In this document: positions 9,901 to 17,632 of the stretch, piece by piece
How positions within the stretch are numbered: the stretch's first letter is position 1
How the letters are laid out: every line of letters begins with the position of its first letter
Assembly (NCBI GenBank): GCA_910588985.1
Contig: CAJURO010000001.1
Coordinates: forward strand, 111,329-175,328
Direction: 5' to 3'
Origin: an uncultured Eggerthellaceae bacterium
GTDB lineage: Bacteria; Actinomycetota; Coriobacteriia; Coriobacteriales; Eggerthellaceae
Length of the DNA: 64,000 nt
Translations under genes and position numbers: made by a program
Notes under the pieces: model-generated
The model's database searches: none
Seen by the model: only the letters and a program-made list of their open reading frames with translations
What the model was told of the DNA's origin: nothing

Positions 9901-10042
9901 AATCCTTGCGAATACGGGTGATGACACGACCTCGATGGTCATGACTCTTTTGTTCGTGATGGTTATCGCTGGAATGCTTATCATGCAAGCCCGCGCACGT
10001 TCGTATTCTCCAATCAAGCGCGCAAAGCATGCGAGGAGATAA
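6977..10042 (+). CDS. Large cell-wall-anchored surface protein with LANTG sorting signal and repeated beta-type modules
   Basis: The 1021-residue protein starts with a signal peptide (hydrophobic ALAFMLALFPMASLAAG) and an acidic Ser/Asp/Glu-rich linker to about residue 110. Two homologous halves follow (about 130-440 and 575-800). Each opens with a similar block (GSVNLILTNGCVLNAVKGVTV against GDVHLILANGIQMNCTKGITV, differing at several positions) and continues with many short repeats of the form G-[ST]-I-x-INGG-x-V-x-A-x-G, a beta-helix or carbohydrate-binding (DUF4353-like) pattern. A Gly/Ser-rich spacer leads to LANTG (977-981), a hydrophobic segment and a basic tail. Actinobacterial class E sortases recognise LAxTG, so covalent wall attachment is likely. 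Function is probably adhesion or glycan binding; the ligand is unknown. It is monocistronic. Confidence 0.85.
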   Translation: MRNLASMALAFMLALFPMASLAAGIEDADVLPVSDHLADEDASSESSEPDASILDSASEASHEADSSSIEHEIAFPDDPAAEADSSLNQGQEHMLVASTNAESANVRATVQNVAYLDASGTQQTCTEAIEVTADESEWASGWYVVDGTIDATDRFVAKGSVNLILTNGCVLNAVKGVTVSEGNSLTIYAQSTIQSQAGSLKAAGSWGAGIGGYAIDRDAPYRNCGSVTINGGNVSAQGSSGCAGIGGAAWANAYAYVSGNCGTITINGGWINAKGVARSFNEGAAAAIGSSGSGSGGTIRITGGTVTVEPYGVWAAGIGGGQDGMVGTIVVSGGHIIANVNSSASSDRQSPCIGNAMTLSTDSDGTAFIETNDRDFIGNDRGFESGIILNDGNYYIRGNQVLSGDMTVATDKVLHLYSSASLTIPAGVTLTNNNIIKSNANTTLVVNGRLVNNGAIENNGGLIKGTGSLEGDKAVASKPPAPTIEAVSSTSVMLKTMPDIGYGSVEYVRTAGGGTSVWWQSSPTFDSLSSNTECTFYARYAGNNFYDEAVSDGTTAATANYRVFYVDAGGTSVRTPADVNVVRISPSYLVGTSHTLAAGWYVAEEDMVIDAERIQVQGDVHLILANGIQMNCTKGITVPEGNALSIYAQSSDEAVAGTLLATGPDGQAAIGGDDASHCGSISINSGIVMARGGVGSAGIGASRSQRIGAIEINGGFVRAFGGDGGCALGGGVNSSMGSISINGGTVESVGKNAPAIGSGRDAQDVRVMISGGVLRCASSGGEVVIGGSQGAKVNLAMEGGLVYGIGDAPQMTNCEPFDMTGGAMVFANNGDEHAAMTDHELVTNDPATVTVAAFVQGIQAPVGTTITDAPTIMLPTSSQASFTSMKGEQVIITSTSSAAPMRFKIENGMGALFLPAGFAATIGSGAPIVSPQGGMWLFADGTTGSGSEGGGSSEGGGSDSVADGGNLGAGKEKASILANTGDDTTSMVMTLLFVMVIAGMLIMQARARSYSPIKRAKHARR

Positions 10043-10225
10043 AGGCTTCGAAGAGATGAGCGGTCCTCTGATGGCATTTGAGTCGGTCTCTGGCGAACCC
10101 TCCTGATAACATCTGAGCCATCCTACGGCAGAGGCGGGAGGGCATCACCATGAAGCTAATGCGAGGGGAACGTGCCGCTCAATAGATTCTTTTCTCCTTT
10201 TATTCCAGCGAGCGCTGCCTTGCGC

Positions 10226-10231
10226 TATAAT
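10226..10231 (+). promoter_or_regulatory. -10 of tRNA-Gly
   Basis: A perfect TATAAT lies 12 bases before the tRNA. The -35 position at 17-bp spacing reads TTCCAG, which is weak. Confidence 0.55.
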
Positions 10232-10243
10232 CGCTTGCACATC

Positions 10244-10318
10244 GCGGGTGTCGTATAATGGCTATTACCGCAGCCTTCCAAGCTGCTGACGCGAGTTCGA
10301 TTCTCGTCACCCGCTCCA
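10244..10318 (+). tRNA. tRNA-Gly (anticodon TCC)
   Basis: Acceptor GCGGGTG pairs with CACCCGC; the anticodon stem GCAGC/GCTGC closes the loop CTTCCAA (anticodon TCC); the T arm and encoded CCA are present. The flanking stretch 10043-10534 has no protein gene apart from this tRNA and its terminator. Confidence 0.97.
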
Positions 10319-10326
10319 GAGACATC

Positions 10327-10358
10327 AAGAGCCGAGGCATGTTCCTCGGCTCTTTTGT
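10327..10358 (+). terminator. Terminator after tRNA-Gly
   Basis: An 11-bp perfect stem (AAGAGCCGAGG with its complement) and a 6-base loop are followed by TTTTG. Confidence 0.88.
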
Positions 10359-10534
10359 TCGCCTTCTTGAGCAGGCATATATAAGTAGATCGCCGTGGGG
10401 CGCTACATAATCTCTCCATCTTTTTGAGTATGATGTGCGATAGGAGGAAACGAGTGAGCTGACCATCTCCGTATGACGGCATGCTCGATCGGGGACTGAA
10501 TGAGGAGAAGCGCTTAGTGCGGGGAATGATCACA

Positions 10535-11677
10535 GTGAAAGGAAGAGCGCGTACGGCTTGCGCAGCCTTCTTGTGCGCTGCACTCACTCTGAGCATGGTT
10601 CCTTGTGCGAGCGCTTTTGCCGACGAGATGGAAGAGGATTACCAATCTCCTGAGCAGCTTGCGCAGCTTGAAGCGCTCAAAGAAGAGGCAAGCAGCATTC
10701 GCCAATCCATCGACTCGCTCCAAACCGATCTCAATCGCGCTAATGACGAATACAACGCAGCGCTTGCCGAATACAACGAGTGCCTTCAGAACATGCGCGC
10801 TGCGCAGGTGCGCTATCGCGAAGCTGAGCAAAAGAAGTCACAACTGCAAGGTCAGCTTTCCGACATGGCCATCAACATGTACAAGAGCGGGGGCACCACG
10901 TCATATCTGGAGGTGCTTCTTGGAGCTACGACCTTTGACAGCTTCGTTTTAAGCTGGGATATGGTCTCACGTGTGAGCAACAAGAACGCAGAGCTCATTG
11001 CTGAGGCGCGAGCGCTTGCTGAGGAGTCACGCAGTGCTCGAGAGGAGTTCCAATCACAAAAGGCACGTGCTGAGGAGCGCATGAAGGCATCCGAGGAACA
11101 GCGTCTTCAGATCATCTCCAAGCAGGCAGACCTTTCTTCTGAAGCGGCGAAGATCACCGCAGAGGTTGCAGGCGTCGAGGCAGAGATGGAGCTTGAGGCC
11201 GAAGCGGCAAGGGCGGCTGAGCGTGCTGCGAAGGAGGCAGCACAAGCATATGCGGCTACGCTCAAGGCGGGCGATTCCCTGGATGTGGGCGATGGCTACT
11301 TCGCTGATCCGTGCCCTGACTCAGTTGAGTCAAGCGGATGGGGCTATCGTGCTTGGGATAACAAGTTCCACAAAGGGACTGATATGGCAGCTCCCATGGG
11401 TACGCCCTTCTATGCGGCCGAAGCAGGCACGGTTATCTATACAGCAAACGATAGCGCCTATAATGGGGGCGCTGGCAACTACGTCGTTATCTCACACGGC
11501 AATGGTCTTGTTACGAAATACATGCATGCCTCTGCCGTCTTCGTCAAGCCAGGAGACGTGGTCGAGCGTGGTCAGAACATCGGCGCGGTAGGCTCGACAG
11601 GTCGTTCTACAGGACCTCATCTTCATTTTCAAGTGGAATTCAATGGAACCGCCGTGTGTCCATATGATTTCCTATAG
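10535..11677 (+). CDS. Secreted coiled-coil M23 peptidase (CwlO/EnvC-like)
   Basis: About 380 residues: a signal peptide (TACAAFLCAALTLSMVPCAS), a long coiled coil rich in Glu/Ala/Gln (about residues 35-240), then a LytM/M23 zinc endopeptidase domain. The zinc motifs FHKGTD (H-x3-D) and GPHLHFQVE (H-x-H) are intact, so the enzyme should be active on peptidoglycan cross-bridges. The coiled coil resembles CwlO, RipC and EnvC proteins, which are controlled by FtsEX at septum or wall; ftsEX is not in this window. GTG at 10535 is chosen because GGGGA lies 9 bases upstream; ATG at 10526 is an alternative without spacing. Confidence 0.9.
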   Translation: MKGRARTACAAFLCAALTLSMVPCASAFADEMEEDYQSPEQLAQLEALKEEASSIRQSIDSLQTDLNRANDEYNAALAEYNECLQNMRAAQVRYREAEQKKSQLQGQLSDMAINMYKSGGTTSYLEVLLGATTFDSFVLSWDMVSRVSNKNAELIAEARALAEESRSAREEFQSQKARAEERMKASEEQRLQIISKQADLSSEAAKITAEVAGVEAEMELEAEAARAAERAAKEAAQAYAATLKAGDSLDVGDGYFADPCPDSVESSGWGYRAWDNKFHKGTDMAAPMGTPFYAAEAGTVIYTANDSAYNGGAGNYVVISHGNGLVTKYMHASAVFVKPGDVVERGQNIGAVGSTGRSTGPHLHFQVEFNGTAVCPYDFL

Positions 11678-11687
11678 GACTGCGTGC

Positions 11688-11693
11688 TATAAT
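11688..11693 (+). promoter_or_regulatory. -10 of tRNA-Arg
   Basis: A perfect TATAAT lies 11 bases before tRNA-Arg, starting 10 bases after the M23 stop codon. Confidence 0.5.
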
Positions 11694-11704
11694 CTTCGCA
11701 CTGT

Positions 11705-11780
11705 GCGCCCATGGCTCAATGGATAGAGCATCGGACTTCTAATCCGGCGGTTGCAGGTTCGAGTCCTGCTGGGCGCACCA
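11705..11780 (+). tRNA. tRNA-Arg (anticodon TCT)
   Basis: Acceptor GCGCCCA/TGGGCGC, D arm GCTC/GAGC, anticodon loop CTTCTAA (TCT), T arm GCAGGTTCGAGTCCTGC, discriminator A and encoded CCA. It stands directly before argS, whose product charges it. Confidence 0.97.
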
Positions 11781-11898
11781 CATTTTTGCACAGGCTTTTA
11801 TGGTATCGGAAGCGATTGATCCCTCTTTCATGCAAAGGGCTTTCATGAGAGAGGAAGACGATTTCAGTTCGGCTCACAGGGAAGGAGCGAGTGACGGC

Positions 11899-13650
11899 AT
11901 GGATATCAAAGAATCGTTGGAAGTTCTGATCGATAAAGCAATCCTCAGCGCGATGGAGGATGGTTCGCTTGCGCTTGATGAGGCGCCAGCAGCTTCGCTT
12001 GAGCGTCCTCGTGACGAGGCAAATGGAGATTGGGCTTCAACGGTGGGTATGCGCACGGCAAAGCTTGCTCGGATGGCTCCCCGTGATGTTGCCCAGATCA
12101 TCGTCGATCACATTCCAGCGAATGACATGATCGCAAGCGTCGAGATCGCAGGCCCTGGCTTCATCAATATCCGCCTTGCAGATGCCGTGCTCCAGAGCGT
12201 TGTTCGCGAAGTGCGCGAAGAGGCAGAGGACTTCGGACGCGGCACGATCCCCGAGGGCGAGCGCAAGATCAACCTCGAATACGTTTCCGCGAACCCGACA
12301 GGACCGCTTCATGTGGGCCATGGACGTTGGGCAGCACTCGGGGATTCAATGGCTCGCGTCATGCGTCATGCTGGCTATGACGTCTACGAGGAGTTCTACA
12401 TCAACGACCATGGCACCCAGCTGGACGTGTTCGGCAATTCCGTTGGCGTGCGCTATATGCAGTTGCTCGGTCACGATGCGCAAATGCCTGAGCAGTGCTA
12501 TGGCGGCAGCTATGTGGCAGATATCGCGCAAGGGATCATCGATCGCGAAGGTCGCAAGTACGAGGACATGACTGACGCTGAGCGCATGGAGGCCTTTCGT
12601 GAGATCGCATATCGGGAGATGCTCGAGGATCAGCGCAAGATCCTTGCGAACATGGGAACGGAGTTCGATTGCTGGTTCTCCGAGCGTTCGCTCTATGTGC
12701 CTGACGAGAATGGTGAGACGGCGGTCACCCGCTCGCTCGCCGCTATGGACGAAAAGGGCTACATCTACGAGAAAGAGGGAGCGACGTGGTTCAAATCCTC
12801 GGCGCTTGGCGACGAGAAGGATCGCGTTCTCATTAAGGCGAATGGCGAGATGACCTACTTCATGTCTGATGTTGCCTACCATTATGACAAGATGATGCGC
12901 GGCTTCGACCACCTGATCAATATCTGGGGCGCCGACCATCATGGCTATGTCAAGCGCTGCGAGTGCATGCTCGAGGCGTGGGGATGGCCTGGCGCCCTTG
13001 AGATCGTGCTCGGGCAGCTCGTGAACCTTTATCGAGATGGCGAAGCTGTTCGCATGTCCAAGCGTACTGGCGAGATGGTCACGCTTGAGGAGCTCGTTGA
13101 CGAGGTAGGCGTTGATGCGACGCGCTATCTGATGCTCTCGCGTTCCTCTGATCAGCCGATCGACTTCGATATCGAGGTGGCGAAGAAGAAGGATGCGAGC
13201 AATCCTGTCTACTATGTCCAATACGCGCATGCACGTATTTGCTCGATCCTGCGCAAGGCAGCGCCCGCGGAGCTTGCAGCAAAGGCTGAGGACGGACAGA
13301 TCACCACAGATGAGCTGGCGAAGGACATCATCCCAGAGAACTGCGACCTCTCCCCGCTCACGCATGAGAGCGAACTTGCCCTTATGCGCAAGATGGCCGA
13401 CTTCCCGAACATGATCGCGCTTGCCGCGCGCGACCGTGCGCCATTCAGGTTGTCACATTACGCGCAGGAGATCGCCTCGCTCTTCCATGCGTTCTACACC
13501 GATTGCCGCGTGCTTACCGATGATGACAACAACGAGCGTCCTGCTGACGATCCGGTGCGTATCGCACGTCTCGCGCTTTGCGATGCAACGCGCATCATGA
13601 TCGCGCTCACGCTGGACCTCATGGGAGTCAGCGCGCCGTCTAAGATGTAG
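11899..13650 (+). CDS. argS: Arginyl-tRNA synthetase
   Basis: A class I synthetase of 583 residues that attaches arginine to tRNA-Arg. It has the ArgS N-terminal add-on, the HIGH-type motif as NPTGPLHVGHGRWAALGD, the KMSKS-type motif as VRMSKRTGEM, and a C-terminal DALR anticodon-binding domain (QYAHARICSILRKA onward). ATG at 11899 is preferred: AGGAG precedes it and residues after it align with the usual ArgS N terminus, while the frame stays open upstream to 11800. It lies just after a tRNA-Arg gene. Confidence 0.97.
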   Translation: MDIKESLEVLIDKAILSAMEDGSLALDEAPAASLERPRDEANGDWASTVGMRTAKLARMAPRDVAQIIVDHIPANDMIASVEIAGPGFINIRLADAVLQSVVREVREEAEDFGRGTIPEGERKINLEYVSANPTGPLHVGHGRWAALGDSMARVMRHAGYDVYEEFYINDHGTQLDVFGNSVGVRYMQLLGHDAQMPEQCYGGSYVADIAQGIIDREGRKYEDMTDAERMEAFREIAYREMLEDQRKILANMGTEFDCWFSERSLYVPDENGETAVTRSLAAMDEKGYIYEKEGATWFKSSALGDEKDRVLIKANGEMTYFMSDVAYHYDKMMRGFDHLINIWGADHHGYVKRCECMLEAWGWPGALEIVLGQLVNLYRDGEAVRMSKRTGEMVTLEELVDEVGVDATRYLMLSRSSDQPIDFDIEVAKKKDASNPVYYVQYAHARICSILRKAAPAELAAKAEDGQITTDELAKDIIPENCDLSPLTHESELALMRKMADFPNMIALAARDRAPFRLSHYAQEIASLFHAFYTDCRVLTDDDNNERPADDPVRIARLALCDATRIMIALTLDLMGVSAPSKM

Positions 13651-13652
13651 GC

Positions 13653-13682
13653 TTGCGCATTGACGGGCGAAACCGCTATAAT
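13653..13682 (+). promoter_or_regulatory. Promoter of tRNA-His
   Basis: TTGCGC (13653-13658), an 18-bp spacer and a perfect TATAAT (13677-13682) end 19 bases before the tRNA. Confidence 0.65.
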
Positions 13683-13701
13683 TTCGCCTTGCGTTAAACA
13701 T

Positions 13702-13779
13702 GGTGGCTGTAGTTCAGTCGGCTAGAATGCCAGATTGTGGCTCTGGAGGTCGTGGGTTCAAGTCCCATCAGCCACCCCA
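13702..13779 (+). tRNA. tRNA-His (anticodon GTG)
   Basis: The sequence includes the extra G-1 opposite discriminator C that is diagnostic of tRNA-His. Acceptor GTGGCTG/CAGCCAC, anticodon loop TTGTGGC (GTG) and encoded CCA are present. Confidence 0.97.
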
Positions 13780-13791
13780 TCTTGATCTTCG

Positions 13792-13823
13792 AACTGCCGA
13801 GTGAAAGCTCGGCAGTTTCTTTT
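13792..13823 (+). terminator. Terminator after tRNA-His
   Basis: A 10-bp stem (AACTGCCGAG with its complement) and a 6-base loop are followed by TCTTTT. Confidence 0.8.
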
Positions 13824-13926
13824 GACGACGGCTACGTCTGTCGTGCAGGAAGCGGTAGACGACTTCCCTTCTTGCTGCAACTTTGCGCTTCTGCTTTCCG
13901 CTCAATGCGAAAGTCAGCTTTTTCGC

Positions 13927-13955
13927 TTGCACTCTTGAGTCGCTTCGCCTAGAAT
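13927..13955 (+). promoter_or_regulatory. Promoter of the tRNA-Lys/Ile2 pair
   Basis: TTGCAC (13927-13932), exactly 17 bp, then TAGAAT (13950-13955), ending 23 bases before tRNA-Lys. The rest of 13824-13926 holds nothing recognisable. Confidence 0.7.
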
Positions 13956-13978
13956 ATCTATTCGCTTCGCAATGACAT

Positions 13979-14054
13979 GCGCCATTAGCTTAGTTGGTAG
14001 AGCAGGGGACTCTTAATCCCAAGGTCGAAGGTTCGAGTCCTTCATGGCGCACCA
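13979..14054 (+). tRNA. tRNA-Lys (anticodon CTT)
   Basis: Acceptor GCGCCAT/ATGGCGC, D arm GCTTA...GAGC, anticodon loop CTCTTAA (CTT), T arm GAAGGTTCGAGTCCTTC and encoded CCA. Confidence 0.96.
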
Positions 14055-14079
14055 TCCTTTTCTTTCACGTCACATATTT

Positions 14080-14154
14080 GGGCCCTTAGCTCAATGGTGG
14101 AGCAGAGGACTCATAATCCTTTGGTTGCAGGTTCGAATCCTGCAGGGCCCACCA
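14080..14154 (+). tRNA. tRNA with CAT anticodon, probably tRNA-Ile2
   Basis: Acceptor GGGCCCT/AGGGCCC, anticodon loop CTCATAA (CAT), T arm GCAGGTTCGAATCCTGC and CCA. The GGxCCCTTAGCTCA start and GACTCATAATC anticodon arm match the lysidine-modified isoleucine-2 tRNA (AUA decoding) better than elongator or initiator Met. It lies 25 bp after tRNA-Lys and probably shares its transcript. Confidence 0.85.
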
Positions 14155-14282
14155 CTTTGCTCCTTCTTTTGGTCCTGATCTCATCGATCGTGCCTTATTG
14201 CCGCACTTATATGGTAAGGTTGAGCAAAACTGAGGCAATCGAATACCATTCGCGCGTGAATATCCAGGAGAAATAAACATAT

Positions 14283-16307
14283 ATGGAGCTTTTGACCCTT
14301 GTCTTATTGCTGGCGATCGCAGTGCTCGTCTCTGCTGTCATCGATCGGGTCGTTCCACGTGTCTCATTGCCGCTCATCCAAGTTGCGATGGGTGTCATCA
14401 TCGCTCTTTTCGCGCGTGGCACCATCGATATCAACCTCGAGCCCGATGTCTTCCTTGTCCTTTTCATCGCACCCTTGCTCTATTTGGAGGCGAAGGACGC
14501 GGACAAGGCGCTTCTTTGGCGCAACAAGAAGCCGATCCTTTCCCTTGCTATCGGCCTTGTCATCGTCACTACGCTCATCATCGGCTTCGTCTTGAACGCC
14601 ATCGTGCCCTCCATCTCCCTTGCCGCTGCATTCGCGCTTGGTGCAGCCCTGGGCCCCACCGATGCGGTTGCAGTCACATCGCTCTCAAAGCAGGTGAGCA
14701 TTCCTGAGCGTCTCTGGGGAATCCTCAAAGGCGAGCTCCTTTTGAATGATGCATCGGGTATCGTTTCGTTCCAGTTCGCCATTGCTGCTGCGGCAACGGG
14801 TACGTTCTCGCTCCTTGATGCGAGCGCTGATTTCGTCATCGAGTTCATCGGCGGCCTTATCTTTGGTGCGGTGCTTGGATACGCTGCGAATTGGATCTTG
14901 CGCCGAATTCGCGACATCGGGATCGAGAGCACGACGTTTCATGTGCTCTATGAGATCTGCATCCCGTTCGTCGTCTATCTCTTCGCCGACGCCATCCATG
15001 TCAGTGGCATCATCGCGGTGGTCGTGGCGGGTTTGGTGAACGTCATCGCACCGCGCACGACCAGTCCGAACATCGCCCATATGAACATCGTGTCGTCAAG
15101 CGTTTGGGATGTCATCTCGTTCACCCTCAATGGCATCGTCTTCGTTCTGCTTGGAACCCAGATCCCAACGGCAATGCTCTATACCTGGCAAGACAACACC
15201 ATCAGCAATGGGATGCTGATCCTTTTGATCTTGCTCACCACGGCTACGCTTCTTCTTGTGCGCTTCGTGTGGTGCACGGTCATGGAGTACGTGCACACGC
15301 GCTCAGGGAACGAGCGTTTCAACAAGCATAATTTCAAGAATGCGCTACTCATCACGTTGTGTGGTGCAAAGGGCACCATCACGCTTTCGATCCTTTTCAC
15401 CATTCCTATTTTCATGAGCACAGGAACGCGCTTCCCTGAACGAAACCTTATCCTGTTCATCGGTTGCGGCGTCATCCTTTGCACGCTGCTCATAGCCACG
15501 TTCGTTGTTCCTTTGGTCGCACCAAAGCGTGAGAGCAAGAAGTCAGAGATCGAGGCACGAGAGAATTATTTCGAATGCCTTGCTGATATCCATCGCAACG
15601 TAATCGAAGAGCTTGCAGCAAGCCAAAAACCTACGAACAGTCGCGCGACTCGAGCGGTCATCAAGATGTACCAGAACCGCATCTCAGATACGAAGGAGTT
15701 CATGGATTGGGACGATGAGCCTAACATCAAGCTGCGCATTCAGACGCTCGAATGGGAATGCGAGCATGCTGAGAAGTTGATCGAGGAGGGGCGTGTTGAT
15801 AGAGATATCGGTCACGAGTATATCGGGCGCCTTGAGAAGATCGAGGGGATCATCGATCATGGTGGACGCAAGCTCAGTCCGCGCCGCATCCTCTCTGTGC
15901 TGCGCCATATCGTATTTCGTGCGCGCAACATGCTCTTGAAGCTCCTACCTGATTCACGGATTTCTGACCGCACTGCAGAGATGCGTGACTTGCAGCGCGA
16001 AACGACTGCTTTCGTGATCGATAAGCTTCATGAAGCGGTTGCAAGCTCTCAGGTGCCGACCGAGGATGCCAGCAAGCTCCTTCTCGATTATGAGCGGACC
16101 TTGTCGAACCTTCGCTCGAATGCAACATCGGTGACCACGCAATTCCAGATCGCTGATGACGTCGATGATATCAAGCGCCTTGCCTATCAGCTTGAGCTTG
16201 AGCAGATCCAGAAGATGTACGAGCAGGATCGCATCTCGCGTCAGGAAGCGCGCAACATGCGCGACAACGTCTTCCTCATGCAGATGGATCTTGAGGATAA
16301 GATCTAG
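14283..16307 (+). CDS. CPA1-family cation/proton antiporter with long cytoplasmic C-terminal region
   Basis: The 674-residue protein has about 12 hydrophobic segments in residues 1-420, and the CPA1 hallmark GAALGPTDAVAVTSLSK around residue 120, whose aspartate lies near the ion-binding site. It is expected to exchange Na+ or K+ for H+ across the plasma membrane for pH and ion balance. Residues about 425-674 form a charged, largely helical cytoplasmic extension without an obvious TrkA-N/RCK motif. AGGAG sits 12 bases before the ATG. It stands alone, convergent with trpS. Confidence 0.88.
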   Translation: MELLTLVLLLAIAVLVSAVIDRVVPRVSLPLIQVAMGVIIALFARGTIDINLEPDVFLVLFIAPLLYLEAKDADKALLWRNKKPILSLAIGLVIVTTLIIGFVLNAIVPSISLAAAFALGAALGPTDAVAVTSLSKQVSIPERLWGILKGELLLNDASGIVSFQFAIAAAATGTFSLLDASADFVIEFIGGLIFGAVLGYAANWILRRIRDIGIESTTFHVLYEICIPFVVYLFADAIHVSGIIAVVVAGLVNVIAPRTTSPNIAHMNIVSSSVWDVISFTLNGIVFVLLGTQIPTAMLYTWQDNTISNGMLILLILLTTATLLLVRFVWCTVMEYVHTRSGNERFNKHNFKNALLITLCGAKGTITLSILFTIPIFMSTGTRFPERNLILFIGCGVILCTLLIATFVVPLVAPKRESKKSEIEARENYFECLADIHRNVIEELAASQKPTNSRATRAVIKMYQNRISDTKEFMDWDDEPNIKLRIQTLEWECEHAEKLIEEGRVDRDIGHEYIGRLEKIEGIIDHGGRKLSPRRILSVLRHIVFRARNMLLKLLPDSRISDRTAEMRDLQRETTAFVIDKLHEAVASSQVPTEDASKLLLDYERTLSNLRSNATSVTTQFQIADDVDDIKRLAYQLELEQIQKMYEQDRISRQEARNMRDNVFLMQMDLEDKI

Positions 16308-16362
16308 CGTTTAGCAAGACGAGCCTTGAACGGAGGCGCGAAGAGCATCATAGGAGATGCTG

Positions 16363-17421
16363 CTAGTAGATCATCCCCATAGCCTCACGAACCTCGTTGA
16401 GCGTCGTCTCTGCGATATCGGTAGCACGACGATTTCCCTCGGCCAGAACATCATGGATATAGGGAAGGTCGCGCTCGAGCTCGCGGCGGCGTTCGCGAAT
16501 GGGAGCAAGGTAGCTGTTCACCGTTTCAGTGACGAATGCTTTGAGGGCGCCTGAGCCAGCATCGCCGATCTCAGCAGCGATCTCCTCTTCAGTCTTGTCG
16601 CACATAAGGGAAGCGGTGGTGAGAAGCGCGCTAACACCAGGCCGTGCTTCAGGATCATAGGTGATCAGACGCTCCGAGTCGGTCTTCGACTTCTTGATGA
16701 GCTTCGCTGTCTCTTCCTCTGTTGCGCCAAGGGAGATGGCATTGCCGTATGACTTCGACATCTTGCGTCCATCAAGCCCAGGGATCTCGACAGAGTCGGT
16801 GAGCAGCCCAACAGGCTCTGGAAAGACATGGGCATAACGCTCGTTGAAGCGCCGCGCTATCTGACGCGTCTGCTCGATGTGAGGAAGCTGGTCCTTGCCA
16901 ACAGGCACGATGTTGCCCTTGCAAAAGAGGATGTCGCATGCTTGGTGCACAGGATAGGTGAGCAGAAGCCCCGTCAGTGGGTGTCCCGAGGCGTCTTTCT
17001 CAGCCTTCACGGTAGGGTTGCGCAAAAGCTCGCTCTCAGTAACAAGCGAGAGGAAGGGGAGCATGAGCTGGTTGAGCGCTGGGATGGATGAGTGGGTGAA
17101 GATGATGGTCTTCTCGGGGTCGATCCCGCATGCAAGGTAGTCGATCACAAGGTTCAGGACGTTGTCAGCGATGTTGTCCGTTGTGTCACGGTCGGTGATG
17201 ACCTGGTAGTCAGCGATGATGATCCGCGTGCGAATGCCTGCATCCTGCAGCTCGACGCGAGATTTCAAGGTGCCGAAGAAATGTCCAAGATGCAAGCGGC
17301 CGGTCGGACGATCCCCCGTGAGCATCGTGTATTTCTCAGGATGGATGGCAAGGTCCGCCTTGACCTCGTCGCTCATCTTCTTCTGAGCAAGGAATGTGTT
17401 CGATTCGTTGATCTTGGCCAT
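16363..17421 (-). CDS. trpS: Tryptophanyl-tRNA synthetase
   Basis: A class I synthetase of 352 residues. HIGH-type motif TGRLHLGHFFGTL occurs near residue 40 and KMSKS as GRKMSKSYGN near residue 220, so the enzyme appears complete. The frame is open upstream to 17499, but that would overlap the tRNA-Val CCA and its terminator. ATG at 17421 has GGAG about 9 bases upstream and gives a normal TrpS N terminus. It is read away from tRNA-Val and converges with the antiporter gene. Confidence 0.95.
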   Translation of the reverse strand: MAKINESNTFLAQKKMSDEVKADLAIHPEKYTMLTGDRPTGRLHLGHFFGTLKSRVELQDAGIRTRIIIADYQVITDRDTTDNIADNVLNLVIDYLACGIDPEKTIIFTHSSIPALNQLMLPFLSLVTESELLRNPTVKAEKDASGHPLTGLLLTYPVHQACDILFCKGNIVPVGKDQLPHIEQTRQIARRFNERYAHVFPEPVGLLTDSVEIPGLDGRKMSKSYGNAISLGATEEETAKLIKKSKTDSERLITYDPEARPGVSALLTTASLMCDKTEEEIAAEIGDAGSGALKAFVTETVNSYLAPIRERRRELERDLPYIHDVLAEGNRRATDIAETTLNEVREAMGMIY

Positions 17422-17458
17422 GTGCGTCTCTCCTGCTCGAGCAATCGAGCTCATCGTT

Positions 17459-17489
17459 AAAAAAGGCCAGAGACTTGCAGCTCTGGCCT
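17459..17489 (-). terminator. Terminator of tRNA-Val
   Basis: In - strand direction a 9-bp stem (AGGCCAGAG with its complement, 8-base loop) is followed by a run of six T. It lies between tRNA-Val and trpS, so trpS probably needs read-through or its own promoter in the 35-40 bp before it. Confidence 0.85.
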
Positions 17490-17498
17490 CGTATTCCA

Positions 17499-17573
17499 TG
17501 GTGGTCGCTACAGGATTTGAACCTGTGACCCCCGCCGTGTGAAGGCGATGCTCTCCCGCTGAGCCAAGCGACC
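17499..17573 (-). tRNA. tRNA-Val (anticodon CAC)
   Basis: Read on the - strand: acceptor GGTCGCT/AGCGACC, D arm GCTC/GAGC, anticodon loop TTCACAC (CAC), T arm ACAGGTTCAAATCCTGT, discriminator A and encoded CCA. Confidence 0.96.
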
Positions 17574-17617
17574 GAATGTGGTGTTTATTCTAACGATGAA
17601 ACCTTGACCGCGCAAGC

Positions 17618-17623
17618 TATAAT
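17618..17623 (+). promoter_or_regulatory. -10 of the ABC-F gene, possibly leaderless
   Basis: A perfect TATAAT ends 9 bases before the ATG at 17633 and 15 before the in-frame ATG at 17639. No Shine-Dalgarno fits in between, so the transcript may begin at or next to the start codon. TTGACC at 17604 is too close (8 bp) to act as -35. Confidence 0.5.
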
Positions 17624-17632
17624 TACGTACTT

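Noticed and set aside
12346..13365. Long antisense open frame (339 codons) on the - strand
   Set aside because: It lies wholly inside argS, whose HIGH and KMSKS motifs are intact; the antisense frame follows from codon bias and has no recognisable domain or ribosome site.
16344..16361. Hairpin AGCATC/GATGCT between the antiporter and trpS as a terminator
   Set aside because: The stem is only 6 bp and no T run follows on either strand.
17604..17623. TTGACC...TATAAT as a complete promoter for the ABC-F gene
   Set aside because: Spacing is only 8 bp; only the -10 is kept.
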